A stretch of DNA of 64,000 nucleotides from NCBI RefSeq assembly GCF_014400405.1, contig NZ_CP060496.1:3038001-3102000 (forward strand), read 5' to 3'. This DNA is from Brachybacterium sp. Z12. GTDB lineage: Bacteria > Actinomycetota > Actinomycetes > Actinomycetales > Dermabacteraceae. The position numbers were made by a program, and so were the translations under genes. Positions 39,351 through 48,485 of the stretch are shown piece after piece. Each line of letters begins with the position of its first letter. The first letter of the stretch is position 1. The notes below the pieces were generated by a model. It was not told the DNA's origin and did no database searches. It saw only the letters and a list, made by a program, of their open reading frames with translations.

Positions 39351-41399
39351 GTGACCGCCCCTGCCGTCTCTGCCCCGCGAACAGGCCCTGCGCACAGGCC
39401 TGGCTTCCGCCCTGACATCCAGGGGCTGCGGGCGATCGCGGTGATGCTGGTGCTGCTCTACCACGCCGGTGTCTCGGTGCTTTCCGGCGGGTTCGTGGGC
39501 GTGGACGTCTTCTTCGTGATCTCCGGCTTCCTCATCACCACCCACCTGCTGGAGGCGCTCGCGCGGGAGGGCCGGATCAGCTTCGGCGCCTTCTACGCCA
39601 AGCGGGCCCGGCGCATCCTGCCGGCCGCACTGCTGGTCGCGCTCCTGACGATGCTCGCGGCCTGGATCTGGATGTCCCCGCTGCTGATGCAGGACGTCCT
39701 GCGGGGCGCGGCCGCGACCGCGCTGTATGTGCCGAACTACCTCTTCGCGCAGGAGGGCACGGACTATCTCGCCGAGACCACCCCCTCGGTGTTCCAGCAC
39801 TACTGGTCCCTCGGCATCGAGGAGCAGTTCTACCTGTTCTGGCCGCTGCTGCTGGCGGCAGGCTTCTGGCTGCTGCGGCGCAGCGAGCGGCGCCTGATGA
39901 TCGGTGCCGCGGTGCTCACCGCCGCGTCCTTCCTCGCCTGCGTGCTGCTGATGGACGTCTCCCAGCCGTGGACCTTCTTCTCCCTGCCCACCCGTGCCTG
40001 GGAGCTCGGAGCGGGGGCGCTGGTCGCCTTCGGCCTGAGGTCCGGGGCGCGCTGGCTGCGCGCCGAGCGCACGGGCCTGCTGGCCTGGCTGGGCCTGGCG
40101 GGGCTGGCGCTGGTGGCGCTGGGCTTCGATGAGGGCACCCCGTTCCCGGGCTGGACCGCGGCGCTGCCGGTGCTGGCCACGGCGCTGCTCATCGTCGGCG
40201 GCGCCGCTCCGGGGCGGTGGCATGCCGGGCGCGTGCTGGGGCTCGCACCGATGCAGTTCCTCGGCACGATCTCGTACTCGCTGTACCTGGTGCACTGGCC
40301 GCTGCAGGTGATCCCCCAGGCCGCCACCTTCTCCGAGGAGCCCCTGCCACTGTGGATCCGGCTGCTGCTCGGAGCGGCGGCGGTGCCGCTGGCCTGGTTG
40401 CTGCACCGGTTCGTCGAGCGGCCCGTGCTGCGCTGGCCCTCCCTGAGGCGCCGACCGTCCTGGGTGACCGGCGCCCTGGCGGCCGCAGCATCGCTCGCGG
40501 TGATCGCGACCTCGGCGGGCATCGCCATCGCCGTCCCCCAGCAGGCGGTGTCCTCCGAGCGCACGGCGGCCCCTGAGAAGCAGGCCCTCGATCCCGTGGG
40601 CACGGACTTCGTCCCTTCGAACCTCTCCCCCACCCTCGACGCGGTCGCCGCGGACAACCCCTCCGTCTACGACGCGGGCTGCCACCGCGACGAGGAGAAT
40701 TCCGATCCCAGCGGTTGCCGGATCGGGGAGGAGGCCGAGGCGCCGCTGGTGTTCCTGGTGGGCGATTCCCACGCCGCCAGCTGGTATCCGGCCCTCGAAC
40801 AGCTCGCGGACGAGGGGAAGATCCGGCTGGACAGCAACACCAAGAACTCCTGCCTGCCGCTCGAGACGGAGCAGCAGTTCCTGGACCGGCCGTACGACTC
40901 GTGCGCGCAGTGGCGCGACGGGGTGCTGGACCGGATCGAGGCGGAGCAGCCGGACCTGGTGGTCCTCGCCGGCTTCAACAATCGCGAACGGCTCATGCCG
41001 GGTTCGGGCGCCGACGCCGACGCGCAGTGGCGAGCGGGGCTGGCCGAGACGATCACCCGGATCGACGGCCCGCAGGTGGCGGTGATGAGGGACGTGCCCA
41101 CCCAGGTCCAGACACCGAACCACTGCCTGGCCAAGCACCTCGAGACCGCGAACAGCTGCGCCGCCCCGCGCCAGGACGCGTTCGATGAGCCTCTCGTCGC
41201 CGCGGAGGCCGAGGCCGTGGCCCACTCCGGCACGGACGCGCAGTACGTGGACCTCACCCGGTACTTCTGCAACGACGCCACCTGCCCCGCGATCATCGGG
41301 AACACCGTGGTGTTCCGCGATCAGCACCACCTCACGCAGACCTTCAGCCGCGAGATGGCCCAGCCCCTGTGGGAGCAGATCGGGCCGATGGTGGCGTGA
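39351..41399 (+). CDS. OafA/YrhL-type acyltransferase with SGNH domain
   Basis: This is an intact membrane O-acyltransferase of about 682 residues (GTG at 39351 after GAGGAG; an in-frame ATG at 39303 is the alternative). The N-terminal acyltransferase-3 domain has the signature FRPDIQGLRAIAVMLVLLYH, GFVGVDVFFVISGFLITTHL and YAKRARRILPAALLVALLTM, with about ten membrane segments plus an additional one. The C-terminal extracytoplasmic SGNH domain has VFLVGDSHAASWYPALEQL (Ser nucleophile) and DQHHLTQTF (Asp-x-x-His). Such two-domain proteins acetylate cell-surface polysaccharide or peptidoglycan; here it may modify the glycan made by the 54-64 kb locus, which is inference. Confidence 0.92.
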   Translation: MTAPAVSAPRTGPAHRPGFRPDIQGLRAIAVMLVLLYHAGVSVLSGGFVGVDVFFVISGFLITTHLLEALAREGRISFGAFYAKRARRILPAALLVALLTMLAAWIWMSPLLMQDVLRGAAATALYVPNYLFAQEGTDYLAETTPSVFQHYWSLGIEEQFYLFWPLLLAAGFWLLRRSERRLMIGAAVLTAASFLACVLLMDVSQPWTFFSLPTRAWELGAGALVAFGLRSGARWLRAERTGLLAWLGLAGLALVALGFDEGTPFPGWTAALPVLATALLIVGGAAPGRWHAGRVLGLAPMQFLGTISYSLYLVHWPLQVIPQAATFSEEPLPLWIRLLLGAAAVPLAWLLHRFVERPVLRWPSLRRRPSWVTGALAAAASLAVIATSAGIAIAVPQQAVSSERTAAPEKQALDPVGTDFVPSNLSPTLDAVAADNPSVYDAGCHRDEENSDPSGCRIGEEAEAPLVFLVGDSHAASWYPALEQLADEGKIRLDSNTKNSCLPLETEQQFLDRPYDSCAQWRDGVLDRIEAEQPDLVVLAGFNNRERLMPGSGADADAQWRAGLAETITRIDGPQVAVMRDVPTQVQTPNHCLAKHLETANSCAAPRQDAFDEPLVAAEAEAVAHSGTDAQYVDLTRYFCNDATCPAIIGNTVVFRDQHHLTQTFSREMAQPLWEQIGPMVA

Positions 41400-41408
41400 C
41401 GGGCAGGA

Positions 41409-41430
41409 GAGCCCCCGGGCACCCGGGCTC
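41409..41430 (+). terminator. Hairpin after the acyltransferase gene
   Basis: GAGCCC (41409-41414) pairs with GGGCTC (41425-41430); GGG/CCC extends the stem inside after a two-base bulge. It starts nine bases after the stop and has no T-tract. Confidence 0.45.
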
Positions 41431-41559
41431 AGGAGCGTCGATCCTGCTCCGCAGACGGATCCGTCAGGCAGCGGCGAGACTCTGACCGCCCGAGTCTTCT
41501 CGGTACCGCGGCGGGGAGCTGAGTGACGGCGCGGAAGCAGTCACCCGCTGCGCCGCTCG

Positions 41560-42017
41560 TCACCGCCCGTGGCGGTACACCCGGTCCCAGGGCCAGTCCT
41601 CGGCGAGCCACTGCGCGACGGCACCCGCGAGCGGTCCGTCCAGCTCGGCGTGGGAGGCCCGCACCCAGGACTGCACCTCCGCGTCGTGCTCCTTCGAGGG
41701 CGTGGGATAGATGTACACGCAGCCGATCACATCGCCGCCTTCCGGATCCAGCACGGTGAAGGTGAAGCCTCGGCGCGCAGCGAAGTCGGAGGCGTGGCGT
41801 TCGAGGTCCTGCCGGTTGCGCTCGGGGGTCATGCCCTCGGGCGGCGGCCAGGAGCCGTCGGGGTAGCCGGGGTCGCGCGGATGTGCGCGACGCTCGAGGT
41901 CCAGGCGGCGAGATCGGCCGCGTTGTGCTGGGGGCCGAGCGGCTCGAGGCGGAAGCGTTCGTGTGCCAGCGAAGTGGGCGGCACGAAGTCGACGGGAACG
42001 AAGGCGTCGGAGTCCAT
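41560..42017 (-). CDS. GNAT family N-acetyltransferase-like protein
   Basis: This small protein has about 152 residues starting MDSDAFVPVDFVPPTSLAHE at 42017. It has FRLEPLGPQHNAADLAAWTS, then after a break at the G4 run 41869-41872 GYPDGSWPPPEGMTPERNRQ, RRGFTFTVLDPEGGDVIGCV (central GNAT beta strands) and YIYPTPSKEHDAEVQSWVRA. The acetyl-CoA loop is not clear-cut, so activity is uncertain. Its 5' end and upstream DNA are the part copied in the degenerate duplication near 52.45 kb. It is divergent from the M23 peptidase gene. Confidence 0.75.
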
Positions 42018-42122
42018 GTCCCGACCGTATCTGCGGCCCGTCGCTTCGACCACGGGTTTTCCGCTCGGCCTGCGGCGCGTACGGTGCAGGCATCCCGGCC
42101 CCTCTCGAGACAAGGCTTCACC

Positions 42123-43010
42123 GTGGCCCTGCTGCTCCGCCTCTCCGGTCCCGCGATCGCCCTCGGCGCGGTGCTGATCATCGTGACCGTCTCATTCGGG
42201 TACGGGATCGGTCCGCTGTACTTCGCGGGCGTGGCGCTGGTGGTGCTGGGGCTGGTGGGGCAGTTCCTGAGTGCGGGCCGCCAGCGCCCGACGCAGGAGC
42301 GGGCACCGCTGCTGATCGAGGCGCCGGTGACCGGGCGGTGGCGGGGCCTGAACTCCCCCGCTTCGAAGGTCCCCTCGCACACGCACGCCCTCGCCCAGAC
42401 GTACGCCCTCGACATCACGCACGAGCCGCCGGGCACCTCGCCGCGGGCGATGGACTGGTTGTGGCCGCCGATGCGCCGGCCGCAGGAGTTCCCGTCGTTC
42501 GGCCAGCCGGTCCTCGCCCCCTTCGACGGCGTGGTCGTCGCGACGCGCAGCACCAGCCGGGACCACCTCACGCGCCTGTCCCCGCTCGGGCTGATCGTCA
42601 TGCTCGTCGAGAGCGTCGTGCGCAGCGCGGGCACGCCCCGTCATCTGCTGGGAAATCACGTGCTCCTGCGCGCCGAGGCCGACGGGTCGGCCGGTGGGGC
42701 GGCTACCGGCGGCACGCCCGACGGCTCCGTGGTCGCCGTGCTGGCGCACCTGCGTCGCGGCTCGGTCCAGGTGGTGCGCGGCGAGCGCGTGACGGCGGGG
42801 CAGCAGATCGCCGAGTGCGGGAACTCCGGCAACTCCTCGGACCCGCACGTGCACTTCCAGCTGATGGACGGGACGGACATCACCACCGCGCACGGCCTGC
42901 CGTTCGAGTGGGAGTACGTCTCCGACGAGGGTGCCCCGCAGCGCGGCGTGCCGGCCAACGAGGAGCTGTTCGTGGTGCCGCCGGCGGGAGCGGACCCTGG
43001 CGAGCGCTGA
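42123..43010 (+). CDS. Membrane-anchored M23 family peptidase
   Basis: This intact protein has 295 residues and a GTG start. Two N-terminal membrane segments (RLSGPAIALGAVLIIVTVSF; LYFAGVALVVLGLVGQFL) precede an extracytoplasmic LytM-type domain. AQTYALDITHEPPG carries the His-x(n)-Asp zinc region in degenerate form (YALDI). SFGQPVLAPFDGVVVATRS is the typical 'G-x-P-V-x-A-x-x-G-x-V' strand. VLAHLRRGSVQVVRGERVTA and NSGNSSDPHVHFQLMDG give the H-x-H zinc/catalytic site. Members cut peptidoglycan cross-bridges or serve as inactive scaffolds. A truncated second copy lies at 52.5 kb. Confidence 0.88.
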   Translation: MALLLRLSGPAIALGAVLIIVTVSFGYGIGPLYFAGVALVVLGLVGQFLSAGRQRPTQERAPLLIEAPVTGRWRGLNSPASKVPSHTHALAQTYALDITHEPPGTSPRAMDWLWPPMRRPQEFPSFGQPVLAPFDGVVVATRSTSRDHLTRLSPLGLIVMLVESVVRSAGTPRHLLGNHVLLRAEADGSAGGAATGGTPDGSVVAVLAHLRRGSVQVVRGERVTAGQQIAECGNSGNSSDPHVHFQLMDGTDITTAHGLPFEWEYVSDEGAPQRGVPANEELFVVPPAGADPGER

Positions 43011-43055
43011 CCACGATTCAGCCCGTGTCCGCAGCCCACCGCGATGACGCAGATG

Positions 43056-44083
43056 TCAGTTCTTGCCGACCAGCGGGAAGAGGTCGGTGGCGATCCGCTC
43101 GAGCTCCTCGTGCAGCGGTGAGGCCTGGATGAGCAGCAGGTTCACGCCCGCCTCCTCGTAGGCGCGGATCTTCTCCGCCACCTGCTCAGGGGTGCCGACC
43201 AGCTCGGGGCGCAGCGCCCGGGTGCCGACGGAGTACTCACGGGCGGAGACCTCCACGTCGAGGTTCGAGTGCTTGGTGAACTCTTCGAAGGACGCGTATC
43301 CGGGCGAGTCCGGGTTGATGGTCGTGATGCGCTCGAGCTCGGCGCGTGCCTCGGCCTCGCTGTCGCGGATGATGACGTAGGCGCTCATGCCGATGGAGTC
43401 GAAGGCGGCGCCCTGGAGGCGCTCGCGGCGGGCGTTGACGTCAGCGACCTTCTTCCGCAGCTCGTCGACGGTCCCTCCGTGGGTCACGTAGGAGTCGGAG
43501 AAGGCTGCGATCGCCTCGCGCCCGCCCTCGGATTCCCCTCCGGCATAGATGGGGGCAGCGTGGCCGGCTTCGGTTCGACCACGGTCGAGTCGATGTCGAA
43601 ATAGCGTCCGTGCTGGCTGTAAGGGGTCTCGGTCCACAGTCCACGCAGGGCATCGACGAATTCGGTGCAGTGCACGTACCGATCGTCGTGGGAGGGGAAG
43701 ACCCCGCCGAACTGCGAGGCCTCCTCCGCCCACCAGGCTGCGACGACGTTGAGGGAGAGGCGGTCGCCAGAGATGTCCGCCAGGGTGGACAGCCTCTTCG
43801 CCGTGACCTGCGGGTTGTGGTAGCCGGGCCTGATCGCGGTGAGGATCTCGAGATTCTCGGTGACGGCCGAGATGGCGGTCGCGAGCGACCAGGCCTCGAG
43901 GCTCGGCGCCTCGGGCCCCTTGCGGTCGTTGAGGTAGAGCTCGGGGACGAGCGTCAGCTCGAACCCCAGGCGATCGGCGAGCGTGCTCACCTTCCGAACA
44001 TACTCCCAGGTGGCAGGCATGCCTTCATCCTCGACGTTGCGGAGGAAGCCGCCGTACACCGGGGTCCAGTAGCCGAATCTCAT
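43056..44083 (-). CDS. LLM-class flavin monooxygenase, SfnG-like
   Basis: This FMNH2-dependent luciferase-like monooxygenase has about 342 residues. The N-terminus MRFGYWTPVYGGFLRNVEDE, EILTAIRPGYHNPQVTAKRL, SGDRLSLNVVAAWWAEEASQ and DDRYVHCTEFVDALRGLW follow the dimethylsulfone monooxygenase (SfnG) pattern closely. After a break at G5 43551-43555, PIYAGGESEGGREAIAAFSD and LVGTPEQVAEKIRAYEEAGV complete the TIM barrel. It probably releases sulfite or sulfinate from a small organosulfur compound. It lies downstream of metY on the same strand, with repeats between them. Substrate assignment is inference. Confidence 0.85.
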
Positions 44084-44121
44084 GTCTCTCCTGACGTGGG
44101 TGCGAGCCCGGAAGGCACGCG

Positions 44122-44250
44122 GGTGGAATACAGGCCCGTGGGCCGGGCGTGTGGAATACAGGCCCGAGAGTCGGGCGGGGGGGGAAGGCGGACCCGAGAG
44201 CCGGGAGGATGGTCAACAGGCCCGAGGTCCGGGCGGTGGTCAACGAACCC
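44122..44250. repeat. Degenerate tandem repeat, about 29-base period, hairpin-forming
   Basis: Four to five units lie between metY and the monooxygenase gene. Each contains a variant of ACAGGCCCGAGNGYCGGGCG, a small GC hairpin. Units begin near 44123 (GGTGGAATACAGGCCCG), 44152 (same start), 44182 (AAGGCGGACCCGAGAGCCGGG), 44211 (GGTCAACAGGCCCGAGGTCC) and 44238 (degraded). Adjacent units are alike in pairs, suggesting recent slippage. Confidence 0.75.
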
Positions 44251-44291
44251 AGGAGCCGCCCGCGAGTGGGGTCCGCGGAGGAAGGGGCCGA

Positions 44292-45706
44292 TCAGTGCGG
44301 TGCGGGGGCCTCCGTTGCGGCCGCGGTCGCTCTGGCCCCCGCCTGCAGCGCCTGGGCGAGGTCGGCGCGAAGGTCGTCGGGATCCTCGACGCCGATCGAC
44401 AGGCGAATGGTGGTGAGGTCGATGCCGGCGTCGGCCCGGCCTTTCTCATCCAGGCGCGAATGAGTCGTGGTCGCGGGGTGGACGACGAGGGAGCGCACGT
44501 CGCCGATGTTGGCGACCAGGGCGAACAGCTCGAGGGAATCGATGAACGTCTCGACGACGTCCGGACCTCCCGCCAGATCGAAGGAGAAGACGCTGCCCAA
44601 CCCTTCGGGCAGCAGGCTGCTCACGAGCTCGTGCTCGGGATGCCCGTCCAGCCCAGGGTGGTGGACGCGGGCCACCTCGTGCCGCTCATCGAGGAAGCGA
44701 GCCAGCTCGAGAGCCGTCGCCGTCTGTCGGCGCACGCGCAGCTCGAGGGTCTCGATGCCGAGCAGGATCTGCGAGGCGCTGGTCGGCGAGAGCGTGGGCC
44801 CGAGGTCGTGGACGCTCTTGGCCCGGGCCAGGACCAGGAAGGGGTGCGGCCCTCGCTGCCGTCGAAGGCGTCGGTGAACACGATGCCGTCGAACCGACGA
44901 TAGGGCTCCGTCAGGCGCGGCCAGCGCGCGGGACCGGCGGTGAAGTCGAACGTGCCGCCGTCCACGATCACGCCCGCGATCGCCGTCCCGTGGCCACCGA
45001 GGTACTTGGTCGCGGAGTGCACCACGATGTCGGCGCCGTGCTCGAAGGGGCGCAGCAGCACCGGGGTGGCCATGGTGTTGTCCACGACGACGGGGATGTG
45101 CGCGGCGTGGGCGACGTCCGCGATCGCGCGGAGATCCGGCACGGTGAGAACCGGGTTGCCGATCGACTCGAGGAAGAAGCCACGAGTGGTGTCGCGGATC
45201 GCCCCACGCCATGCCTCGGAGTCGAGGGGATCCACGAAGGTGACCTCGATGCCGAGATCGGCGAAACTGTCGCCGAGCAGGTCCGAGGTGCCGCCGTAGA
45301 GCTTGTTCGAGGCCACGAAGTGGTGCGCGCCCGGCCCTGCGGCGGCGATGAGGGTCAGCAGGGAGACGGCGACGGCCGCCTGCCCGGAGCCGAGGGCAAG
45401 AGCGCCGGCCCCGCCCTCGAGGTCGCTCACCCGGCGTTCGAGCACCGCATTGGTGGGGTTCCCGTTGCGGCTGTAGATGTTGCCGGGCCGGCTCAGGGCG
45501 AAGGTGTCGCGGGCGGTCGCGAAGTCCGCGAACTCGTAGGCCACCGACTGGTACACGGGAACGGCCACCGTGTTCTGCGGGACGCCCGGCGTGTACCCGG
45601 CGTGGACCTGACGCGTGGACAGCGCCCTGGCGCGGCCCGTCGGGGCTCCTGGGGGCCGCGTCCTCTGGGTGTCCTGCTCCGAGGTCGCAGCGGTGCGGTG
45701 TGTCAT
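44292..45706 (-). CDS. metY: O-acetylhomoserine sulfhydrylase (PLP enzyme)
   Basis: This PLP enzyme makes homocysteine from O-acetylhomoserine and sulfide, in direct sulfhydrylation for methionine. It has about 471 residues. Motifs: [80 protein letters not shown] (PLP Asp), and the Schiff-base Lys in [18 protein letters not shown]. After the break at G4 44841-44844: [56 protein letters not shown]. It is divergent from the ABC operon across a palindromic element, so both may answer to sulfur supply. Confidence 0.92.
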
Positions 45707-45777
45707 CGCGGTGAGTTCCTCTCTGATCGCTGCCCGTCATCCTGCGTCACGACGCCACCTCCCCGCACCCTCGTGAA

Positions 45778-45796
45778 ACTTATTGGCCCCATAAGT
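45778..45796. promoter_or_regulatory. Palindromic operator candidate between metY and the ABC operon
   Basis: ACTTAT (45778-45783) and ATAAGT (45791-45796) are perfect mirror arms around TGGCCCC. It is 72 bases upstream of metY and 126 bases upstream of the binding-protein start. It stands out as AT-rich in a GC-rich region. It differs from the McbR site (TAGAC-N6-GTCTA) of corynebacteria. Confidence 0.55.
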
Positions 45797-45921
45797 CCAA
45801 CCATGAACGCGAAGCGGCGCTAAGGCTCTCTCCCGTGCCACCGTGTGCCCCAGCGCTCCCTCGGGAGACGGCCCGGGCCCCGCGCCCCGGTGACCGATCC
45901 AGTCGACCAGTCAGAGGCAAG

Positions 45922-47520
45922 ATGGTTCCCCAGCCCCCGCAGAACCCAGCAGCGGTCCCGCAGCGAGGACGCATGCTGCCGCGCCGGGCCCTGATGCTCG
46001 GCGGGCTGCTCGGCGCCGCCGCCCTCACCGCCGGCTGCGCCCCTGCCTCGGGAGCCCTCGGCGGGCTCGGCGGGCGGGGCGGGGACTCCGAGGGACTGCC
46101 CAACTCCCTCACCTGGGGGTGGCGGCTGCCGACCACATGGGACTCCGCCCGCGGCATCGGCTACGACGTCCACGTCCTGTCCCTCGTCCACTCGGGCCTG
46201 ACCCGCCTGGATCCCGACGGTGAGCTCGCCCCGGACCTCGCGCACTCGTGGACCTACAACGACGCGGGCGATGCCGTGACCTTCCACCTGCGGCCGGGCC
46301 TGACCTTCAGCGACGGCACCGCGGTGGATGCCGCGGCGGTCAAGGCCGGGCTGGAGCGCAGCCGGGACCTGCCCGGGGCCACGAGCGCGCAGTCCCTCGC
46401 GGTCATCGTGGACATCACCGCCGACTCCGAAACCGATGTGACGCTGCACCTGGCCGGGGTGAACCACCAGGTTCCCCTGCTGCTGGCCGGTCTCATCGGC
46501 CATCTGGTCTCGCCCGCGGCGATCGCCGCGGGTGTCGAGCTGAACGTGGCGCCGGTGGGGGCTGGCCCGTTCGTCCTGGACGGGTACGTCCCTGGATCGC
46601 ACGCCCGCCTCGTTCGCAACCCGGAGCACTGGAACGCCGGGGAGATCCTCCTGGACGAGCTGCGGGTGGTGCCGCGACCGGCGGAGGCGGTGACCTACGC
46701 AGGCCTGAGCTCCGGCCAGTACGACATCGCCCACATCGACGACTCCCAGATCGAGCCGCTCGAGCAGGCGGGGTTCGGGATCACCACGGGCACGTGCTTC
46801 AACGTCCACACCATCGAGGTCAACAATCGCCACGCTCCCTTCGACGATCCGCGGGTGGTCGAGGCGTTCAACCGCGCGATCGACCGCGACGCGATCATCG
46901 AGAGCGTCTTCTTCGGGCACGGCGAACCGGACTGGCAGCCCTTCACCCGCGACCTGCAGGGTTACGACCCCGCACTGGACCGGCACTGGGACCACGACGT
47001 GGAGCGGGCGCGCAGCCTGCTGGCCGAGGCCGGTCACACCGACCCGATCTCCGTCACCTTCCACGTGCTCAGCGAAGGGGATGACACCTCCTCGAGGATC
47101 GCCGAGGTGATCCAGGCCCAGACCGCCGCGGCGGGTTTCGACCTCACCCTGGAGATGGCGCCGCCGGGCTCCGGCCAGAAGGCGGCGCACTCGTACACCT
47201 TGTACATGTCCTCCTTCTCCGGCCGGGAATCACCGGTCCAGGCGCTCGAGGTCCTCTATGACGAAGACGGGTGGATGAACATCTCCGAGCAGCATCCGAG
47301 CGGCTTCGACGAGGCCCTCGACCTGGCCCGCCGCACCCCGCTGGACTCCCCCGACTACACCTCGAACCTGCAGGCCGCGACCCAGCTCGCCGTGGTCGGT
47401 GCGACCCCGCACGCCTGGATCGCGAACTGGAACCGCGCCCATGCGATGAACGGGCGGGTCACCGGCTTCACGCACTGCCGGCACACGCAGCGCTTCGAGG
47501 GCGTGGGGGTGCGGTCATGA
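45922..47520 (+). CDS. ABC transporter substrate-binding lipoprotein (family 5)
   Basis: This extracytoplasmic binding protein of the peptide/nickel (SBP_bac_5) family has about 532 residues. A twin-arginine/lipoprotein signal (LPRRALMLGGLLGAAALTAGC) ends in the lipobox LTAGC. The family signature is VHSGLTRLDPDGELAPDLAH, SWTYNDAGDAVTFHLRPGLT and FSDGTAVDAAAVKAGLERSR. Then come PVGAGPFVLDGYVPGSHARL and RHAPFDDPRVVEAFNRAIDR. Start codons at 45922 and 45973 both have GAGG four bases upstream. The TGA overlaps the permease ATG. The ligand is probably an organosulfur compound given the neighbours, but this is inferred. Confidence 0.88.
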   Translation: MVPQPPQNPAAVPQRGRMLPRRALMLGGLLGAAALTAGCAPASGALGGLGGRGGDSEGLPNSLTWGWRLPTTWDSARGIGYDVHVLSLVHSGLTRLDPDGELAPDLAHSWTYNDAGDAVTFHLRPGLTFSDGTAVDAAAVKAGLERSRDLPGATSAQSLAVIVDITADSETDVTLHLAGVNHQVPLLLAGLIGHLVSPAAIAAGVELNVAPVGAGPFVLDGYVPGSHARLVRNPEHWNAGEILLDELRVVPRPAEAVTYAGLSSGQYDIAHIDDSQIEPLEQAGFGITTGTCFNVHTIEVNNRHAPFDDPRVVEAFNRAIDRDAIIESVFFGHGEPDWQPFTRDLQGYDPALDRHWDHDVERARSLLAEAGHTDPISVTFHVLSEGDDTSSRIAEVIQAQTAAAGFDLTLEMAPPGSGQKAAHSYTLYMSSFSGRESPVQALEVLYDEDGWMNISEQHPSGFDEALDLARRTPLDSPDYTSNLQAATQLAVVGATPHAWIANWNRAHAMNGRVTGFTHCRHTQRFEGVGVRS

Positions 47521-48485
47521 GGCGCATCGTGCCCCGCGCGCTCCTGCGCGCCGTCCCGGTGCTGCTGGTCACCGCCGCGATCACCTTCCTGCTCGGCGCG
47601 TTCGCGAAGCAGGAACCGGCCGAGCTGCTGCTGGGCGAATCGGCCACCGCCGAGGCGGTCGCCGCGCTCGACCACGAGCTGGGCCGGGACCGACCGCTCG
47701 TGGTGCAGTTCCTCACGTGGATCGGCGATGCGCTGCAGGGAGACCTCGGCGCGAGCTGGTTCACCGGCATCGCGGTGACGGACACGATCACCCAGCGCCT
47801 GCCGGTGAGCCTGTCGATCGCCGGCCTGGCGCTGCTGCTCGCGGTCGCGCTCGGAGCAGGTGCGGGGATCCTCGCCGCCCTGCACCGTGGCAGCTGGATC
47901 GACACCGCGGTCACCCTCGCTGCGTCGACGCTGGCGACCCTGCCGCCGTTCGTGGTCTCGATCATGCTGATCCTGGTGTTCGGCGTGGCCGTGCCGGTCC
48001 TGCCCACCGGCGGTTTCGTCCCCTTCACCCAGGATCCGGCGGGCTGGCTGGCCTGCATCATCCTGCCGGCGATCGCCCTCTCGCTCGAGGCCGCAGCGGA
48101 TATCGCCCGTCAGCTGCGCACCGCCCTGGTGGCGACCTACGAGGAGAACTTCGTGATCGGCGCCCGGCTGCGCGGCCACTCCGAGGCACGGATCCTGCTG
48201 CGCCATGCACTGCCCCATGCCGCCGGCCCGGCGCTGTCGGTGGTCGGCCTCCAGGTGCCGCGGCTGATCGGTGGTGCGATCATCGCCGAGCAGATCTTCT
48301 CCCTGCCGGGCCTGGGCCTGATGGCCTTCGAGGGAGCGACCCAGGGTGACATGCCGGTGGTGCTCGGCGCGGTGATGGTGACCGTCCTGGCCGTGCTGCT
48401 GAGCACCTTCGTGATCGACCTCCTCCTGACCGCGCTGAACCCCGAGGAGCGCACTGCCGCCCGCACCGAGAGGACCTTCGCATGA
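47517..48485 (+). CDS. ABC transporter permease (DppB/OppB type)
   Basis: This intact 322-residue inner-membrane subunit has about six helices. MRRIVPRALLRAVPVLLVTA starts the typical DppB helix. LGRDRPLVVQFLTWIGDALQ, GDLGASWFTGIAVTDTITQR and LPVSLSIAGLALLLAVALGA follow the family order. The EAA loop that contacts the ATPase is TYEENFVIGARLRGHSEARI with LLRHALPHAAGPALSVVGLQ. IIAEQIFSLPGLGLMAFEGA closes the conserved region. It is ATGA-coupled to both neighbours. Confidence 0.93.
   Translation: MRRIVPRALLRAVPVLLVTAAITFLLGAFAKQEPAELLLGESATAEAVAALDHELGRDRPLVVQFLTWIGDALQGDLGASWFTGIAVTDTITQRLPVSLSIAGLALLLAVALGAGAGILAALHRGSWIDTAVTLAASTLATLPPFVVSIMLILVFGVAVPVLPTGGFVPFTQDPAGWLACIILPAIALSLEAAADIARQLRTALVATYEENFVIGARLRGHSEARILLRHALPHAAGPALSVVGLQVPRLIGGAIIAEQIFSLPGLGLMAFEGATQGDMPVVLGAVMVTVLAVLLSTFVIDLLLTALNPEERTAARTERTFA

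Noticed and set aside
44122-44250. CRISPR-like array
   Set aside because: The period is near 29 bases, but the units are contiguous and degenerate with no unique spacers, and no cas genes are present.
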